A stretch of DNA of 64,000 bases from an uncultured Selenomonadales bacterium (GTDB lineage: Bacteria > Bacillota > Negativicutes > Selenomonadales > Selenomonadaceae), in the NCBI GenBank assembly GCA_900321035.1, contig ONUH01000002.1, forward strand, positions 152,365 to 216,364, written 5' to 3'. A program made the translations under genes and the position numbers. Below the pieces are notes generated by a model, which was not told where the DNA came from, made no database searches, and saw only the letters and a program-made list of their open reading frames with translations. Shown here piece after piece: positions 1 to 9,452 of this stretch. Position 1 is the first letter of the stretch. Each line of letters opens with the position of its first letter.

Positions 1-1132
1 TTTGGAACGGATGCAACTTCAAAAGCAAGACCATATCCTTTTCTGCCAAACGTTGGTCCAGTTGCTCCAACATTTCCATAGATTGAACAATAGGAAGTCC
101 CGTTTCTCCAGAAGCCGCTTCTTCATTTAAATTTTCTAATCCCGCCGTCCCCGCTGTGCGGAACGTCGGCAACCAAAAAATATACTTTGATGCTTTAGGG
201 ATATGGAATCGCTCACGCCAATCCTTGATTGGATGAAAAATCCAGTCATCCTTAGGATAGCCAGTTACCAATACTTGATCACGGCGCAAACCATAATCCC
301 TCGCATGAAGCTCCGCGTACATATCCCCAATGACAGTCATATACTCATATCGTTTCTCACAAGGCGAAAAATAAACCCGGCGCTTAATGCCGCAGCCATG
401 CCAAAGCTGAACCCGGACTTGGTCGTGTCGTGCATTTCTTGCAAAACCATACGCGTCGGTGAAAAAAATATATTTCGCAAGGCAAAGCGTCTCATAGTAT
501 TCATCCCGAACCGTTTCGTTCTCCGCTGTCGATCCGCTATACGGCAAGAAACGGACACGTGGATGCGTCGCATACCTCGCCTCGTATTCCGCTGGGTCAT
601 TTACGAGCCAAACCAACTCATATTTTTCATCGAAACCTTCCCTCAACATATATTCAAATAAAGCGCGCGCGTTGTCGGCAAAATCCAGCCCCGGTACATA
701 GCCGGAAGCGTGCGGCCCACTGCGAAAAAGAATCAAATCCCGAAGCGGAACATCTTGATATTTTTTTCGATACGCTAAATCATACCGAGTTTCCTTATTG
801 GGGTAAAAATAAATCCGTTGAAAGCGATTCCGCACCGATTGAATTGTTTGCAGCTGCTTATAAATCTCCCAAAAATAGTCGTCAGTAATTATGAGAATAG
901 AATCATCTAGCAATCGTTCTAAAATATCAAAGCCAACCACACTAATATTTTTCCCACGAAAAGAACAACTCCCCTGCCTGCGCTTTGCACTGTCAAAAGC
1001 GCTTGCAATACAGGGAAGAATGTCGAATGTATCGCATAACTCATCCCAATATGCCTCGGAACGTCCAATAAGATACACCTTGGAATGCCTTATCACATCA
1101 AACACTTCGTGTGTAAAACGAATGAGTTCCAT
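1..1132 (-). CDS. CDP-glycerol glycerophosphotransferase-like protein (3' end cut by window)
   Basis: Reading the minus strand from an ATG at 1132 gives an uninterrupted frame of about 377 codons that runs off the window, so the C-terminus is missing. Motifs of the CDP-glycerol:poly(glycerophosphate) glycerophosphotransferase (TagB/TagF) fold are visible: QLWHGCGIKR near the middle, then TGYPKDDW, then LLLKLHPFQ at the edge. The family transfers polyol-phosphate or related units onto surface glycans at the cytoplasmic face of the membrane. A GAGGT ribosome-binding site sits 8 nt upstream of the ATG, and the stop of the preceding gene lies 14 nt upstream, so it belongs to the long minus-strand glycan operon. 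It is distantly similar in class to the 838-residue protein at the other end of the island. The donor substrate cannot be told from sequence. Confidence 0.8.
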   Translation of the reverse strand, partial: MELIRFTHEVFDVIRHSKVYLIGRSEAYWDELCDTFDILPCIASAFDSAKRRQGSCSFRGKNISVVGFDILERLLDDSILIITDDYFWEIYKQLQTIQSVRNRFQRIYFYPNKETRYDLAYRKKYQDVPLRDLILFRSGPHASGYVPGLDFADNARALFEYMLREGFDEKYELVWLVNDPAEYEARYATHPRVRFLPYSGSTAENETVRDEYYETLCLAKYIFFTDAYGFARNARHDQVRVQLWHGCGIKRRVYFSPCEKRYEYMTVIGDMYAELHARDYGLRRDQVLVTGYPKDDWIFHPIKDWRERFHIPKASKYIFWLPTFRTAGTAGLENLNEEAASGETGLPIVQSMEMLEQLDQRLAEKDMVLLLKLHPFQ

Positions 1133-1146
1133 GGGAAAACCTCACT

Positions 1147-2574
1147 TCAACTTTGCGCACGCATATATTCCGCAATCGCGTCCATGACCATCTCCGGCGT
1201 AATCGACCTCATGCATTCCGGCTCCGTCTGCTCCTTAGCGCAATGATTTAAATCCTCGTACAAGCCATGACATCCTGAACACTTCGGAGCAACAACATTG
1301 ATATTCTGCGAATACCCGAAGAATTCAACAGGCGTCGGCCCAAACAACACGGCACATTTTGTCCCAAGCTGCGTCGCTAGATGCACAAGCCCGCCCTCAA
1401 TATCGACATGAAGGATTGCATTTTTCAAGACATATTTGACAAGTTCCAGACTCTGTCCAAATAAATAATAGTCAACATTTGGGAACCGCTCTTTCCCTGT
1501 AGCCCCCAGTTGCACGATAGCAATATCCGGATAAGCTTCCTTAAACAAACGAACAAACGTAATAAACGCATTTACAGGCCATTGCTTCGGAAGTAAGCAA
1601 GCGTCGTCCATTGGGGAAATTCCGGTCTCACAGTTCACGGTAATGTATTTCCCGAAATGCAATTCCTTATATTTTTCCTCAAATTCCCTCTGAAGCGGAA
1701 TCTCGATCCGCCTGTTATCTTTATCGAAAAAATGCGAATACTGACTATAGGAAGCATAGTAGTCCATGCCTTGATACCGCATCCGGCCGTAATGAATGAA
1801 ATTCTGTGTGAGATTCCCTTCGCCCAAGCCGTACGCTTTAATATTTTCAACCATCTCGGACACCATAGCAAAAAGGCGCGGGCTCTTTTTCTCTATCTCC
1901 TTGTCCCAGAAATCTACAGTTAATCGGGGATTGATGGAAGATATTGCCAAGGCATAACGATGCATATATTTCTGGTACAACACCCCCGCATCGTCAATAA
2001 TGCAGTTGAGATTGGGATGATTTCCATAGACTGCCATGATATAGTCCGATGCGTAAGGCGCATAAATATCGAAAACACAATTCGATTCAATGCGCAGGAG
2101 CTCATCAAACACCTTCCTGCGGACAATCAAGTCCCCCAACGCCGCACTCAACCGCATCGCGACCGGAATGCGCCCTTCCTGATGAAATGCCAGTTCTCGT
2201 TCCGGCACCGCTATACTTTCCACATTTTCCATGCATACGGAAACCTGCTTTCGAGCTCCCACATACACGATTTTCTCCCAAGGAACCCCATACTGTTCCA
2301 ACGTCCTTCGGATAGACTCCACATAAACGGCCGTTTTCATCGCAATGACGACATAATCAAAGCTTATATTTCGCACCGCTTCCGGTGGAAATATTGGAAC
2401 AACGGTCAGCGGACACTTATCATAAGCACGATCCAAAAAACCGATACATTCGCAATACCCAGTCATCAATATCTGCGTCAAGTAATCATGCCCGACATCC
2501 CCCGCACCGTAAATCAAGATGCGAGAGCCAGACGGTATTTTTTCAAACGGGAAAAGATAGCTGAAGTCGGCCAA
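1147..2574 (-). CDS. GT9-type glycosyltransferase with N-terminal Rossmann module
   Basis: The C-terminal half resembles ADP-heptose:LPS heptosyltransferases (GT9): a DIEGGLVHLATQLGTKC stretch followed by LFGPTPVEFFGY, the usual nucleotide-sugar binding end of the family. The first ~110 residues form a separate Rossmann-like domain that begins SYLFPFEKI and has the dinucleotide-type loop IYGAGDVG. A cysteine-rich tail (CSGCHG) follows the GT9 motifs. I chose TTG at 2574 because AAAAGGGGG lies 6 nt upstream and the paralogues at 5661 and 9353 start at the same point (FLFPF, TYLFPF). A longer TTG start at 2646 is possible but would add 24 residues the paralogues lack. It is a close paralogue of the gene at 4246-5661. 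It probably adds one sugar to a surface or flagellin glycan; donor and acceptor are unknown. Confidence 0.8.
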   Translation of the reverse strand: MADFSYLFPFEKIPSGSRILIYGAGDVGHDYLTQILMTGYCECIGFLDRAYDKCPLTVVPIFPPEAVRNISFDYVVIAMKTAVYVESIRRTLEQYGVPWEKIVYVGARKQVSVCMENVESIAVPERELAFHQEGRIPVAMRLSAALGDLIVRRKVFDELLRIESNCVFDIYAPYASDYIMAVYGNHPNLNCIIDDAGVLYQKYMHRYALAISSINPRLTVDFWDKEIEKKSPRLFAMVSEMVENIKAYGLGEGNLTQNFIHYGRMRYQGMDYYASYSQYSHFFDKDNRRIEIPLQREFEEKYKELHFGKYITVNCETGISPMDDACLLPKQWPVNAFITFVRLFKEAYPDIAIVQLGATGKERFPNVDYYLFGQSLELVKYVLKNAILHVDIEGGLVHLATQLGTKCAVLFGPTPVEFFGYSQNINVVAPKCSGCHGLYEDLNHCAKEQTEPECMRSITPEMVMDAIAEYMRAQS

Positions 2575-2683
2575 CCATATCCCCCTTTTCCAGCATATAG
2601 CTTTTTCTGGGACATAAGAACCCAAATTCTCTTCCGAAGGATGCAATTACGAACTTGACCGCTGTGTAATCAATAATTACCTA

Positions 2684-4192
2684 TTATTGATGTGATTTCA
2701 GATAACGCTTGTCATCCACATCCAGGATTTTATCTTTTGGTATGCCAAACCCAATGCACGCCTGATAAATCTGCTCATAATAATCCGTACTGCAAATAAG
2801 TATTTTATCGAAAACAGCCTCTGCTATCTCTGATGGTTTCATATAGAGCCCCCCGAAGCCTTCATCCGGTACTTTGTAGCTGTCGGTTACACCGATAACT
2901 TCAAACTCCCGCTGTATCCATCTCCACAAATCCCCGAACCGCTTGCCCATACCATAAACGATAACTTTTTCCTTGGACGCCTCTCTTCGCGTTATTTCAT
3001 CCATCATATTGTTTAACGCCTGCAACCTCTTGTTCCATCTGCCAAGACCTATCTCACAAACCTCTTTCCGACATGGTGCGTCAATTGCAATCGGCAGAAT
3101 AACGTCATCGGCATTCTCAAAAGAATACTTGTCCTTATTGGCAAATGTCAATTCGTAAGTATCGGGAAACACCATCCCGTCAATATAACATACCCTGCCA
3201 TAATTATTCGCATGAACATGAATAAGCTCGTGGGTAATGCTTATCTTTTCAAGCGCTTTCAGCAATTTAACCGGATCACTTAATACGTTGTGAAATTCAA
3301 ACACCATCTGATTAAATCGCTTCAGGACTGCCGATGCAGTCATCTCGAGAAATCCGTACTCGGCTCCTTCCACGTCCATTTTTAATACCATGTGCTTTTT
3401 TTCGGAATGCTCGTTCATTTCTATAAGATGAGCTAACGTATCGTATTGTTTCCCTACCGCTTCAAATGTGTCGGCTATCCCTATTTTAAAAAAGAAGAAT
3501 GAGGGAGACTCATAAGGCAACGCGGAAATTGTCGGGTCGTACATAAACACCTTATATCCCAAATCGGCTATCGCGGCATCCCATGTAACATCATTGGATA
3601 TGCCGAAAGAATATGCCGTTTTCTCCCCCCCTGAAAAATCGTCCAGCATGACATAACCGCCATCGTTGGCATTTCCCATTCTGACAAGCCCAAACCCCTT
3701 AACCTTCTTCAGCGCCATAAGCGTTTGTATTTCCAGAAATTGTCTTAACTTCTCTGTCGAGGACGGCTTCTCCATATCATAGGATGTCATATACGCCCCC
3801 TGCCTCATAGATTGAAAACCCTCCGGCATTTCGACCACACAAACCCTATCATCGTACATAATATTTCCATCGGGGATCCCAATCCGTCGTAAATATTCCC
3901 GCATTTCTTCCGCAACGACTCCAGATTGAGCAGCAATGACAATTTTCCTGTGCTCGCCCTCCAATGCAGTCAACGCCAATATAGGCACACCAATATTTAC
4001 TCCCGCCAGTTCCCTGTATTTGATATCTACCACATAAGCGATCCTGCAATACGACTCGCGCATAACCTGCGCTATATATTGCCGTCCGACAAGCCCTGCC
4101 CCGTAAATCACAATTTCGCTCCCCGGCTCAATTTCTCTATACGGGAAGGGATGCCATTCATAGATTGAGGTTCTCACAGTCCTTACAACCAC
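2684..4192 (-). CDS. FkbM-type methyltransferase flanked by two Rossmann-like domains
   Basis: Three parts can be seen. Residues ~12-120 carry the island's Rossmann module (IVIYGAGLVG). The middle (~145-330) looks like an FkbM-family SAM methyltransferase with GNANDGGYVMLDD, SFGISNDVTWD and the signature LKMDVEGAEYGFLE. The last ~110 residues hold a second Rossmann-like loop, VIVYGMGKRFGDLWRW, ending ILICSTDYYEQIYQ. FkbM enzymes O-methylate sugars or polyketides, so the likely role is methyl capping of a glycan residue. The start is uncertain: GTG at 4192 has AGAAGG directly adjacent, while GTG at 4177 has AAGGA only 2 nt away. It lies between two paralogous GT9 genes in the same operon. Confidence 0.75.
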   Translation of the reverse strand: MVVRTVRTSIYEWHPFPYREIEPGSEIVIYGAGLVGRQYIAQVMRESYCRIAYVVDIKYRELAGVNIGVPILALTALEGEHRKIVIAAQSGVVAEEMREYLRRIGIPDGNIMYDDRVCVVEMPEGFQSMRQGAYMTSYDMEKPSSTEKLRQFLEIQTLMALKKVKGFGLVRMGNANDGGYVMLDDFSGGEKTAYSFGISNDVTWDAAIADLGYKVFMYDPTISALPYESPSFFFFKIGIADTFEAVGKQYDTLAHLIEMNEHSEKKHMVLKMDVEGAEYGFLEMTASAVLKRFNQMVFEFHNVLSDPVKLLKALEKISITHELIHVHANNYGRVCYIDGMVFPDTYELTFANKDKYSFENADDVILPIAIDAPCRKEVCEIGLGRWNKRLQALNNMMDEITRREASKEKVIVYGMGKRFGDLWRWIQREFEVIGVTDSYKVPDEGFGGLYMKPSEIAEAVFDKILICSTDYYEQIYQACIGFGIPKDKILDVDDKRYLKSHQ

Positions 4193-4245
4193 CCTTCTAT
4201 ACTTATGCGCGGAGTGCGCCCAAAAAACTGCCTTTGATCTGTATA

Positions 4246-5661
4246 TTATCGTTTCTTTATATTATTGTCCTCATCCACAAAACACTCTATCTTCTGCATC
4301 ACCCGTTCAGGAGCAATCGACCACATACATTCCGGCTTTTCCAACCCACGGTAGCAACTATAACAGTCCATCGGGAGCCAACAGCAATTAGAACAGGTTT
4401 CCGACAAGATATTGATATTATCCCGATAAGCGTAATAATGGATGGGCGTCGGCCCGAAAAGCACGACGCATTTTGTCCCAAGCTGTGTTGCTAGGTGCAC
4501 CATGCCGCCTTCGCAATCCACATGCAACATGGCGTTTTTGAGGACATACTTTATCAGTTCAATGCTTTCGCCAAATATGTACTTATCCATCCCCGATATT
4601 TTCGGCGTATCTCGCAATCCTATCTGCACAAGACTGATACGAGGATATCTGGACTTGAACAACTTGGCTAGCTGGGAATAATACTCCAATGGCCAAACCT
4701 TAGCCAATATCACATTATCATTGTTCTTTGGTTTATCAGCGCCGTAATTAAATATCACATATTCACCAAGATGCAAATTGCGAAACGGCTCGCGAAACTC
4801 GTCAAGCATAGGAATGCTAACATTTACATCCTTAACATTGAATTCTTTATAACGATTGTACGACGTATAGCAATTCAGCCCATCTTTTTCACAACGTGCG
4901 AAATGAATCGCCCACGGAATCTCCCCATACGGATAATATTTTGTTACTCGCTCCTTTACGGTAACAATAATTTCCCGCAGTAAACCTGCTGCTGCTAAAC
5001 TCTCCTCGTTGATTGAGTCAACTACAAGTGCCGCCGTGAAAAGAAACGCAGCCAAATATTCCTTCTTCTTTACATGGTATATCCAAAGATTTCCAATAAT
5101 CCCGTGAATATGTGGCACATCAGAGAAAAGCACTTTCGCGTATTCGAGCATTTTGCTCTCCACAAAAATATCTATTATGACATTTTCATCCCATTGGACA
5201 ACTTCTCTTACTTTATTCTTTGCGATAATGTAATCCCCAAACCCGCCGTTCAGTCTTATTGCTATTGCATACTTGCCTTTTCCCTCGATAGCGAGGCTTG
5301 GAAAGTCATCCATTTTGCCTTCAATTTTCTCTATCGGCCTAACATATTGTATATCATAAACCATTTTCTCCCGCGGGACGTGGTATTGCTCTTGCAGCAT
5401 CCGTATAATCGCTTTTGCTGTTTTTTCATTTTCATTTGCCACAACAACAACATCATAATCCAGTGTCTCGATAATTTCTACCGTTGCCACCTGCACAGGA
5501 AGCATCTGATACAATTCCGCATCGCGGTCTATCATGCAAACGATCTCGCAATACTTCGTCATCATGACCTGTTGCAAATATGTCTGTCCTGACATCCCCG
5601 CACCATAAATAATAATCCGCGCATCCCTCTTTACGGATTTGAAGGGAAATAAGAATTCCAT
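4246..5661 (-). CDS. GT9-type glycosyltransferase with N-terminal Rossmann module
   Basis: This is a paralogue of the gene at 1147-2574 along its whole length. It begins MEFLFPFKSV and carries the Rossmann loop IIIYGAGMSGQTYLQQ in the first 30 residues. The heptosyltransferase-like end has DCEGGMVHLATQLGTKC and LFGPTPIHYYAY, followed by a cysteine-rich tail (CSNCCW, CYSC). The ATG at 5661 has GAGGGAG three bases upstream. The tail cysteines are shared with the paralogue and could bind a metal or form a structural knuckle; that is inference. It probably transfers a sugar in the same glycan pathway. Confidence 0.8.
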   Translation of the reverse strand: MEFLFPFKSVKRDARIIIYGAGMSGQTYLQQVMMTKYCEIVCMIDRDAELYQMLPVQVATVEIIETLDYDVVVVANENEKTAKAIIRMLQEQYHVPREKMVYDIQYVRPIEKIEGKMDDFPSLAIEGKGKYAIAIRLNGGFGDYIIAKNKVREVVQWDENVIIDIFVESKMLEYAKVLFSDVPHIHGIIGNLWIYHVKKKEYLAAFLFTAALVVDSINEESLAAAGLLREIIVTVKERVTKYYPYGEIPWAIHFARCEKDGLNCYTSYNRYKEFNVKDVNVSIPMLDEFREPFRNLHLGEYVIFNYGADKPKNNDNVILAKVWPLEYYSQLAKLFKSRYPRISLVQIGLRDTPKISGMDKYIFGESIELIKYVLKNAMLHVDCEGGMVHLATQLGTKCVVLFGPTPIHYYAYRDNINILSETCSNCCWLPMDCYSCYRGLEKPECMWSIAPERVMQKIECFVDEDNNIKKR

Positions 5662-5705
5662 TTTCTCCCTCGCCTCGCTTTAATCAGAAAATACCAACAT
5701 TTTTT

Positions 5706-7349
5706 CTATACTCTATCCCTGTAAAACTCGATTCCGCTAACGCACGGATCGTCAAATACGGGATCATCGAAAAACTCCCTATATTCCGGTTTCAGGCACC
5801 CAATCCCCTCATCCTCGCACAGAGTTATATCCCGTGAAAACTCTTCCCTTGTATAGGTTCCAAGATTGCTTATCCGCAAAAAAGCAATCGCGTCGCAATG
5901 CCATTCTTTCCCAAGCTCCACGAATCGCTTCATGTCTCTGTAATTTTTCTGTTGTACGACAAAACTAATTGCGAGATGACTCACTTCTCCCTGTCGCCTT
6001 AATTCAGCGGCCCTCCGCATGTTGCTGACTATTGTTTCCCATTTCCCGCCTCTTCTGACCTGCTCGTATATCTCCTTTGATGCTGCGTCGATACTGAACG
6101 ACAGTCTGATATCCTTATATCCTTCGCGCAGGAGTCTCCAGTTTTTCTCATTGAACAGCATCCCGTTGGACAGAATCTGTATTTTCTTTCTCTTTTTTCC
6201 CGTCGTATTGATCCAAATTTTTCTATACAGCGGGCTGTAAAACACTTCTCCCATTCCGGCGATAAAAAGCAAATCCGCGTGAGGTAGAAAATCTCTGCTG
6301 ATTTTATCCGCAAGCAGCTCGTATCTTTTGTATTCCTCTTCCGTCGTGCGGTTGTACTCCTTGCGACAGGACTCGCACCAAAGGTTACATGTAGTATCTA
6401 TGGCAACCGACGGCATCGGCGGATATGGTTTTCCCTTGTTATCATAGTCGCCGTCTGCAAACGTTACATCCTTATACTCTATATTCCCTTCGCTTTTAAA
6501 AAGCAATATGCATTTTTTCCGGTTGCAAAAAGAAAAGGTGTGATTCACAAATGACAACTTCAATATCCTCGCGCTGTATGAGTTCCATTCATCCAGCGCG
6601 CTCTCGCTGCGGAACAAATTTCCCATGGGCATACGTATGTACACACCGCAACAAGACCATATCCTCCCATCCGGCCCAATATCAATTTTCGTCATCCCTT
6701 TAAGACATCTAATATTCTTCATAGGCCTGTCATGAATGGTTTTCCATAACATCCTAGAAGGCCACTCTTCCAACAACGGGGAATCAGCCATAAAATAATC
6801 ATTCCCCGCGCGAAGACCTTTCGCTTTTAGGAAGGTTTCGATTTCTTCACGATGATCATTTCTTAGCACGATTATAAACACACAAATTTCTTTCCATGAG
6901 GTTACCTGATCTGGATTGAATACAGGCTTGCCCAAAAATTTCGTGCCACGAAGCGACGGATTGTTGTCGATATAAAAATCGCAAAGATATTCCCGCTCAA
7001 AACGCAAAGCAAAATCGCCGCAACCCCAAAAAGCGATTTTGCGCCCAACGGGAATAACAGGCAGTCCAACCGCGCTGTCCATTTTTAAGAAAAACTCCAT
7101 TGCCGATATATAATCTCTGCCGTGTTTCATGCCACGCCGAGTCAATTCCCGTTCGGCAGCTTCCTCATCGTATGCGCATAAAACGATAAGCCCGTCCATT
7201 TGTTCAAGCTTGGATGCCTCATTCAGAAGAACGCACTCATATCCCCCCCCAATAGACAAGATGTCACTGCATACATATTCGACTTCTTTTATGAATCGTT
7301 GATCCCCAAAAAGAACTATCCGCTGTTCTTGTTTGTTGTCGTCACTCAT
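5706..7349 (-). CDS. Radical SAM protein with SPASM-like region placed before the SAM domain
   Basis: A canonical CNLWCESC cluster (CX3CX2C, residues ~321-328) preceded by SVAIDTTC marks a radical SAM domain in the C-terminal half; FSIDAASKEIYEQVRRGG and a barrel-like continuation follow. Upstream of it, residues ~220-285 read like a SPASM auxiliary-cluster domain: DIGPDGRIWSCCG, GNLFRSESALDEWNS and CNRKKC. Residues ~8-190 look like two Rossmann-type segments (IVLFGDQRFIKEV and KIAFWGCGDFALRFE). The domain order is unusual, because SPASM normally follows the radical SAM barrel. I chose ATG at 7349, with GAGG 6 nt upstream, over an in-frame GTG at 7379. It may modify a glycan residue or a protein; nothing in the sequence fixes the substrate. 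Confidence 0.75.
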   Translation of the reverse strand: MSDDNKQEQRIVLFGDQRFIKEVEYVCSDILSIGGGYECVLLNEASKLEQMDGLIVLCAYDEEAAERELTRRGMKHGRDYISAMEFFLKMDSAVGLPVIPVGRKIAFWGCGDFALRFEREYLCDFYIDNNPSLRGTKFLGKPVFNPDQVTSWKEICVFIIVLRNDHREEIETFLKAKGLRAGNDYFMADSPLLEEWPSRMLWKTIHDRPMKNIRCLKGMTKIDIGPDGRIWSCCGVYIRMPMGNLFRSESALDEWNSYSARILKLSFVNHTFSFCNRKKCILLFKSEGNIEYKDVTFADGDYDNKGKPYPPMPSVAIDTTCNLWCESCRKEYNRTTEEEYKRYELLADKISRDFLPHADLLFIAGMGEVFYSPLYRKIWINTTGKKRKKIQILSNGMLFNEKNWRLLREGYKDIRLSFSIDAASKEIYEQVRRGGKWETIVSNMRRAAELRRQGEVSHLAISFVVQQKNYRDMKRFVELGKEWHCDAIAFLRISNLGTYTREEFSRDITLCEDEGIGCLKPEYREFFDDPVFDDPCVSGIEFYRDRV

Positions 7350-7382
7350 AGCCGTCCTCACACCTTCTCGGCCTATCACGGA

Positions 7383-9353
7383 TTAGACGATCCCCTTCGT
7401 CTGTTGCAGACAGAATGTGTCATGCGTTTCCTGTAAAATCTCGATAAATCGCTCAAAACTGCCCGACCTGCGCTCCTCCATGAGCTCTTTCATCAGCTTG
7501 CTTTGTCGCGCGTAAAGCACAGGGTCTCCAGCCAACCGCTCTATGTAATGCATCAGGTCATCATATCCGCCCTTGATGCGGTTTTCGGAATGAAGATGCA
7601 CCGTCACATCCGAAGACCATTCCCCCGTAACAATCGGCAATCCTTCCAACATTGCCAATCTCAAGCTGACGCCGCCGCCCATTCTCTCAGGGTTCAAGCA
7701 GGCGTCGCAAATCTTATACAACGCAGGCAAATCCTCCTCCCAGCCTCGAAGGATGATCCGCCCTTGTTCCAACAAATCTTTATGGTTTCGCACCACATCG
7801 CCAATATCACCACTATATACTAAAAGCCATTTAATACGGCGGGTACGCCTCAGCATATTTGCCACACTCGCTACAAATCGCGGCGAAAGTTCAACGTCCA
7901 GCCGAAGCCCGACGGTTACAACTACGAAATCCTCTTCATTGAGCCCAAATTCCTTCCGCTTATAACTTTTATTCTTCAGATATTTCAAAAAGGGAACTCC
8001 CGACCCCACTCTCTCAACGATTTTTTCTTCGGGTATAGAATTAAATATACGGTTCATTTCCATACAATATTGCTTATTCCCCGTAATATAGGCATGAGCG
8101 AAAATCGCTGTCTGCGCACCTCTCATAGACATGAAGACGGACGGATAATACTTTGCGATGACATACGACAAGAGAAACCGATCATCTGTATAATATACAA
8201 CCACATCAGGGCCAAATTGAGCCATCTGATCTAAATAATACTCTGCCTTATTTTGCAAAGGCAGCTTATACATACAATGTACAGAGATTCCCTTGCTATA
8301 ACAGTTACGTTCCCGCTGATACATAGCGTAAGAGCCGTCATCCTCATGTATGCCCTTTTGACCCAAGGGCTGCCAAATATATGCCTTTGTCTCGTCTTCA
8401 TCAAAAAAATCGCTATCAAAATCAAAAAGTGCAACCTCATATCCACGCTCACACAATTCATTCATCAGCGGTAAGACGGCGCCAATAGAATATCGAATAC
8501 TACTTAACAATGGTATACAAAAAGCAATGCGCCGTATAGGTTTCTCCACTAACGTCCCAGTCTTTGGATACATGGTAAGCCCGGATTTATCAAAGATTTG
8601 AACAGCCGCCCGCCGAAAGTCATGATAATATTCTGGATAGCGCAATTCCTTATGTGCAGACAGGCTAAGCGAAATCATGAGCGCAAGACGGTGCAGCATC
8701 GCATACCCGTCCTGCCACCTTGGCATCATTGTCGCAATGTCCAGCATGAGCTTTACAAGATCACCATCAAACACGTCGGCCAAATCAAGCCTCTGAAGCA
8801 ACGTAGCTTTTTCCTCTGTCGTCAGAAAAGCCTTATCAAGCAATACCTCCTTCAATCGACGAACAATGTCGGCGGTTCCACATTCCCGCAGATATATCAC
8901 AGAAGGCCAAAGCATATCGGCCCTTTTTTCTTCACATGCGCAATATGCAGACAATAGCTTTTTCAATTCTCTCGTATTGCCAAATATCCGCTCATAATCC
9001 TCATTCGCTGATAAATAGCTTGGCAATGCGTCTTCTCCTGCCCGAAGTATTTTGTTCTCATTGGCACCTGCTACCAACATATCCCGCCGCACGGCCGCAG
9101 CCGTTGCGTCGTCATGCAAAGCAATCAAAAGATGATCATACTCTAATTCTTCCCATTCAACCTCATCAGGATGCAAGACCTTTATCGGCCAATTCTCGTA
9201 GTCCTCAGCCAATCGATCAACGGCAAACAGAACATAACAGTAACTCGTTTGCTTTATCTGGGCTAAAAACTGTTGACCAACATCCCCGCAACCATAAATG
9301 ATAATTTTCTCACCCGGCTTTATTGCACCAAAAGGAAAAAGATACGTCGCCAA
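7383..9353 (-). CDS. Glycosyltransferase (GT-B type) with N-terminal Rossmann module
   Basis: The protein starts TYLFPFGAI and has the island's Rossmann module (IIIYGCGDVGQQFL) in its first ~110 residues. A middle region of ~170 residues has no family I recognise. The last ~370 residues look like a GT-B glycosyltransferase, with CIPLLSSIRYSIGAVLPLM near the start of that part, then VTVGLRLDVELSPRF, then LPALYKICDACLNPERMGGG and VTGEWSSDV at the donor-site end. The start is a TTG at 9353 with AAGGAGG 8 nt upstream. It sits just upstream of the radical SAM gene in the same operon. GT family number, donor and acceptor are not determined. Confidence 0.7.
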   Translation of the reverse strand: MATYLFPFGAIKPGEKIIIYGCGDVGQQFLAQIKQTSYCYVLFAVDRLAEDYENWPIKVLHPDEVEWEELEYDHLLIALHDDATAAAVRRDMLVAGANENKILRAGEDALPSYLSANEDYERIFGNTRELKKLLSAYCACEEKRADMLWPSVIYLRECGTADIVRRLKEVLLDKAFLTTEEKATLLQRLDLADVFDGDLVKLMLDIATMMPRWQDGYAMLHRLALMISLSLSAHKELRYPEYYHDFRRAAVQIFDKSGLTMYPKTGTLVEKPIRRIAFCIPLLSSIRYSIGAVLPLMNELCERGYEVALFDFDSDFFDEDETKAYIWQPLGQKGIHEDDGSYAMYQRERNCYSKGISVHCMYKLPLQNKAEYYLDQMAQFGPDVVVYYTDDRFLLSYVIAKYYPSVFMSMRGAQTAIFAHAYITGNKQYCMEMNRIFNSIPEEKIVERVGSGVPFLKYLKNKSYKRKEFGLNEEDFVVVTVGLRLDVELSPRFVASVANMLRRTRRIKWLLVYSGDIGDVVRNHKDLLEQGRIILRGWEEDLPALYKICDACLNPERMGGGVSLRLAMLEGLPIVTGEWSSDVTVHLHSENRIKGGYDDLMHYIERLAGDPVLYARQSKLMKELMEERRSGSFERFIEILQETHDTFCLQQTKGIV

Positions 9354-9452
9354 ACGCTACGCCTCCTTGAAATTGTCATGACAACACTAGCCGCTCCTAT
9401 ACGATTCATAAAAGCCATGTTCAAAATGCCGATACAGTCTATACACTGTACT

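Noticed and set aside
203..1187. Several plus-strand open frames in the first 1.2 kb
   Set aside because: They are antisense shadows of the partial CDP-glycerol transferase-like gene, which has clear family motifs on the minus strand.
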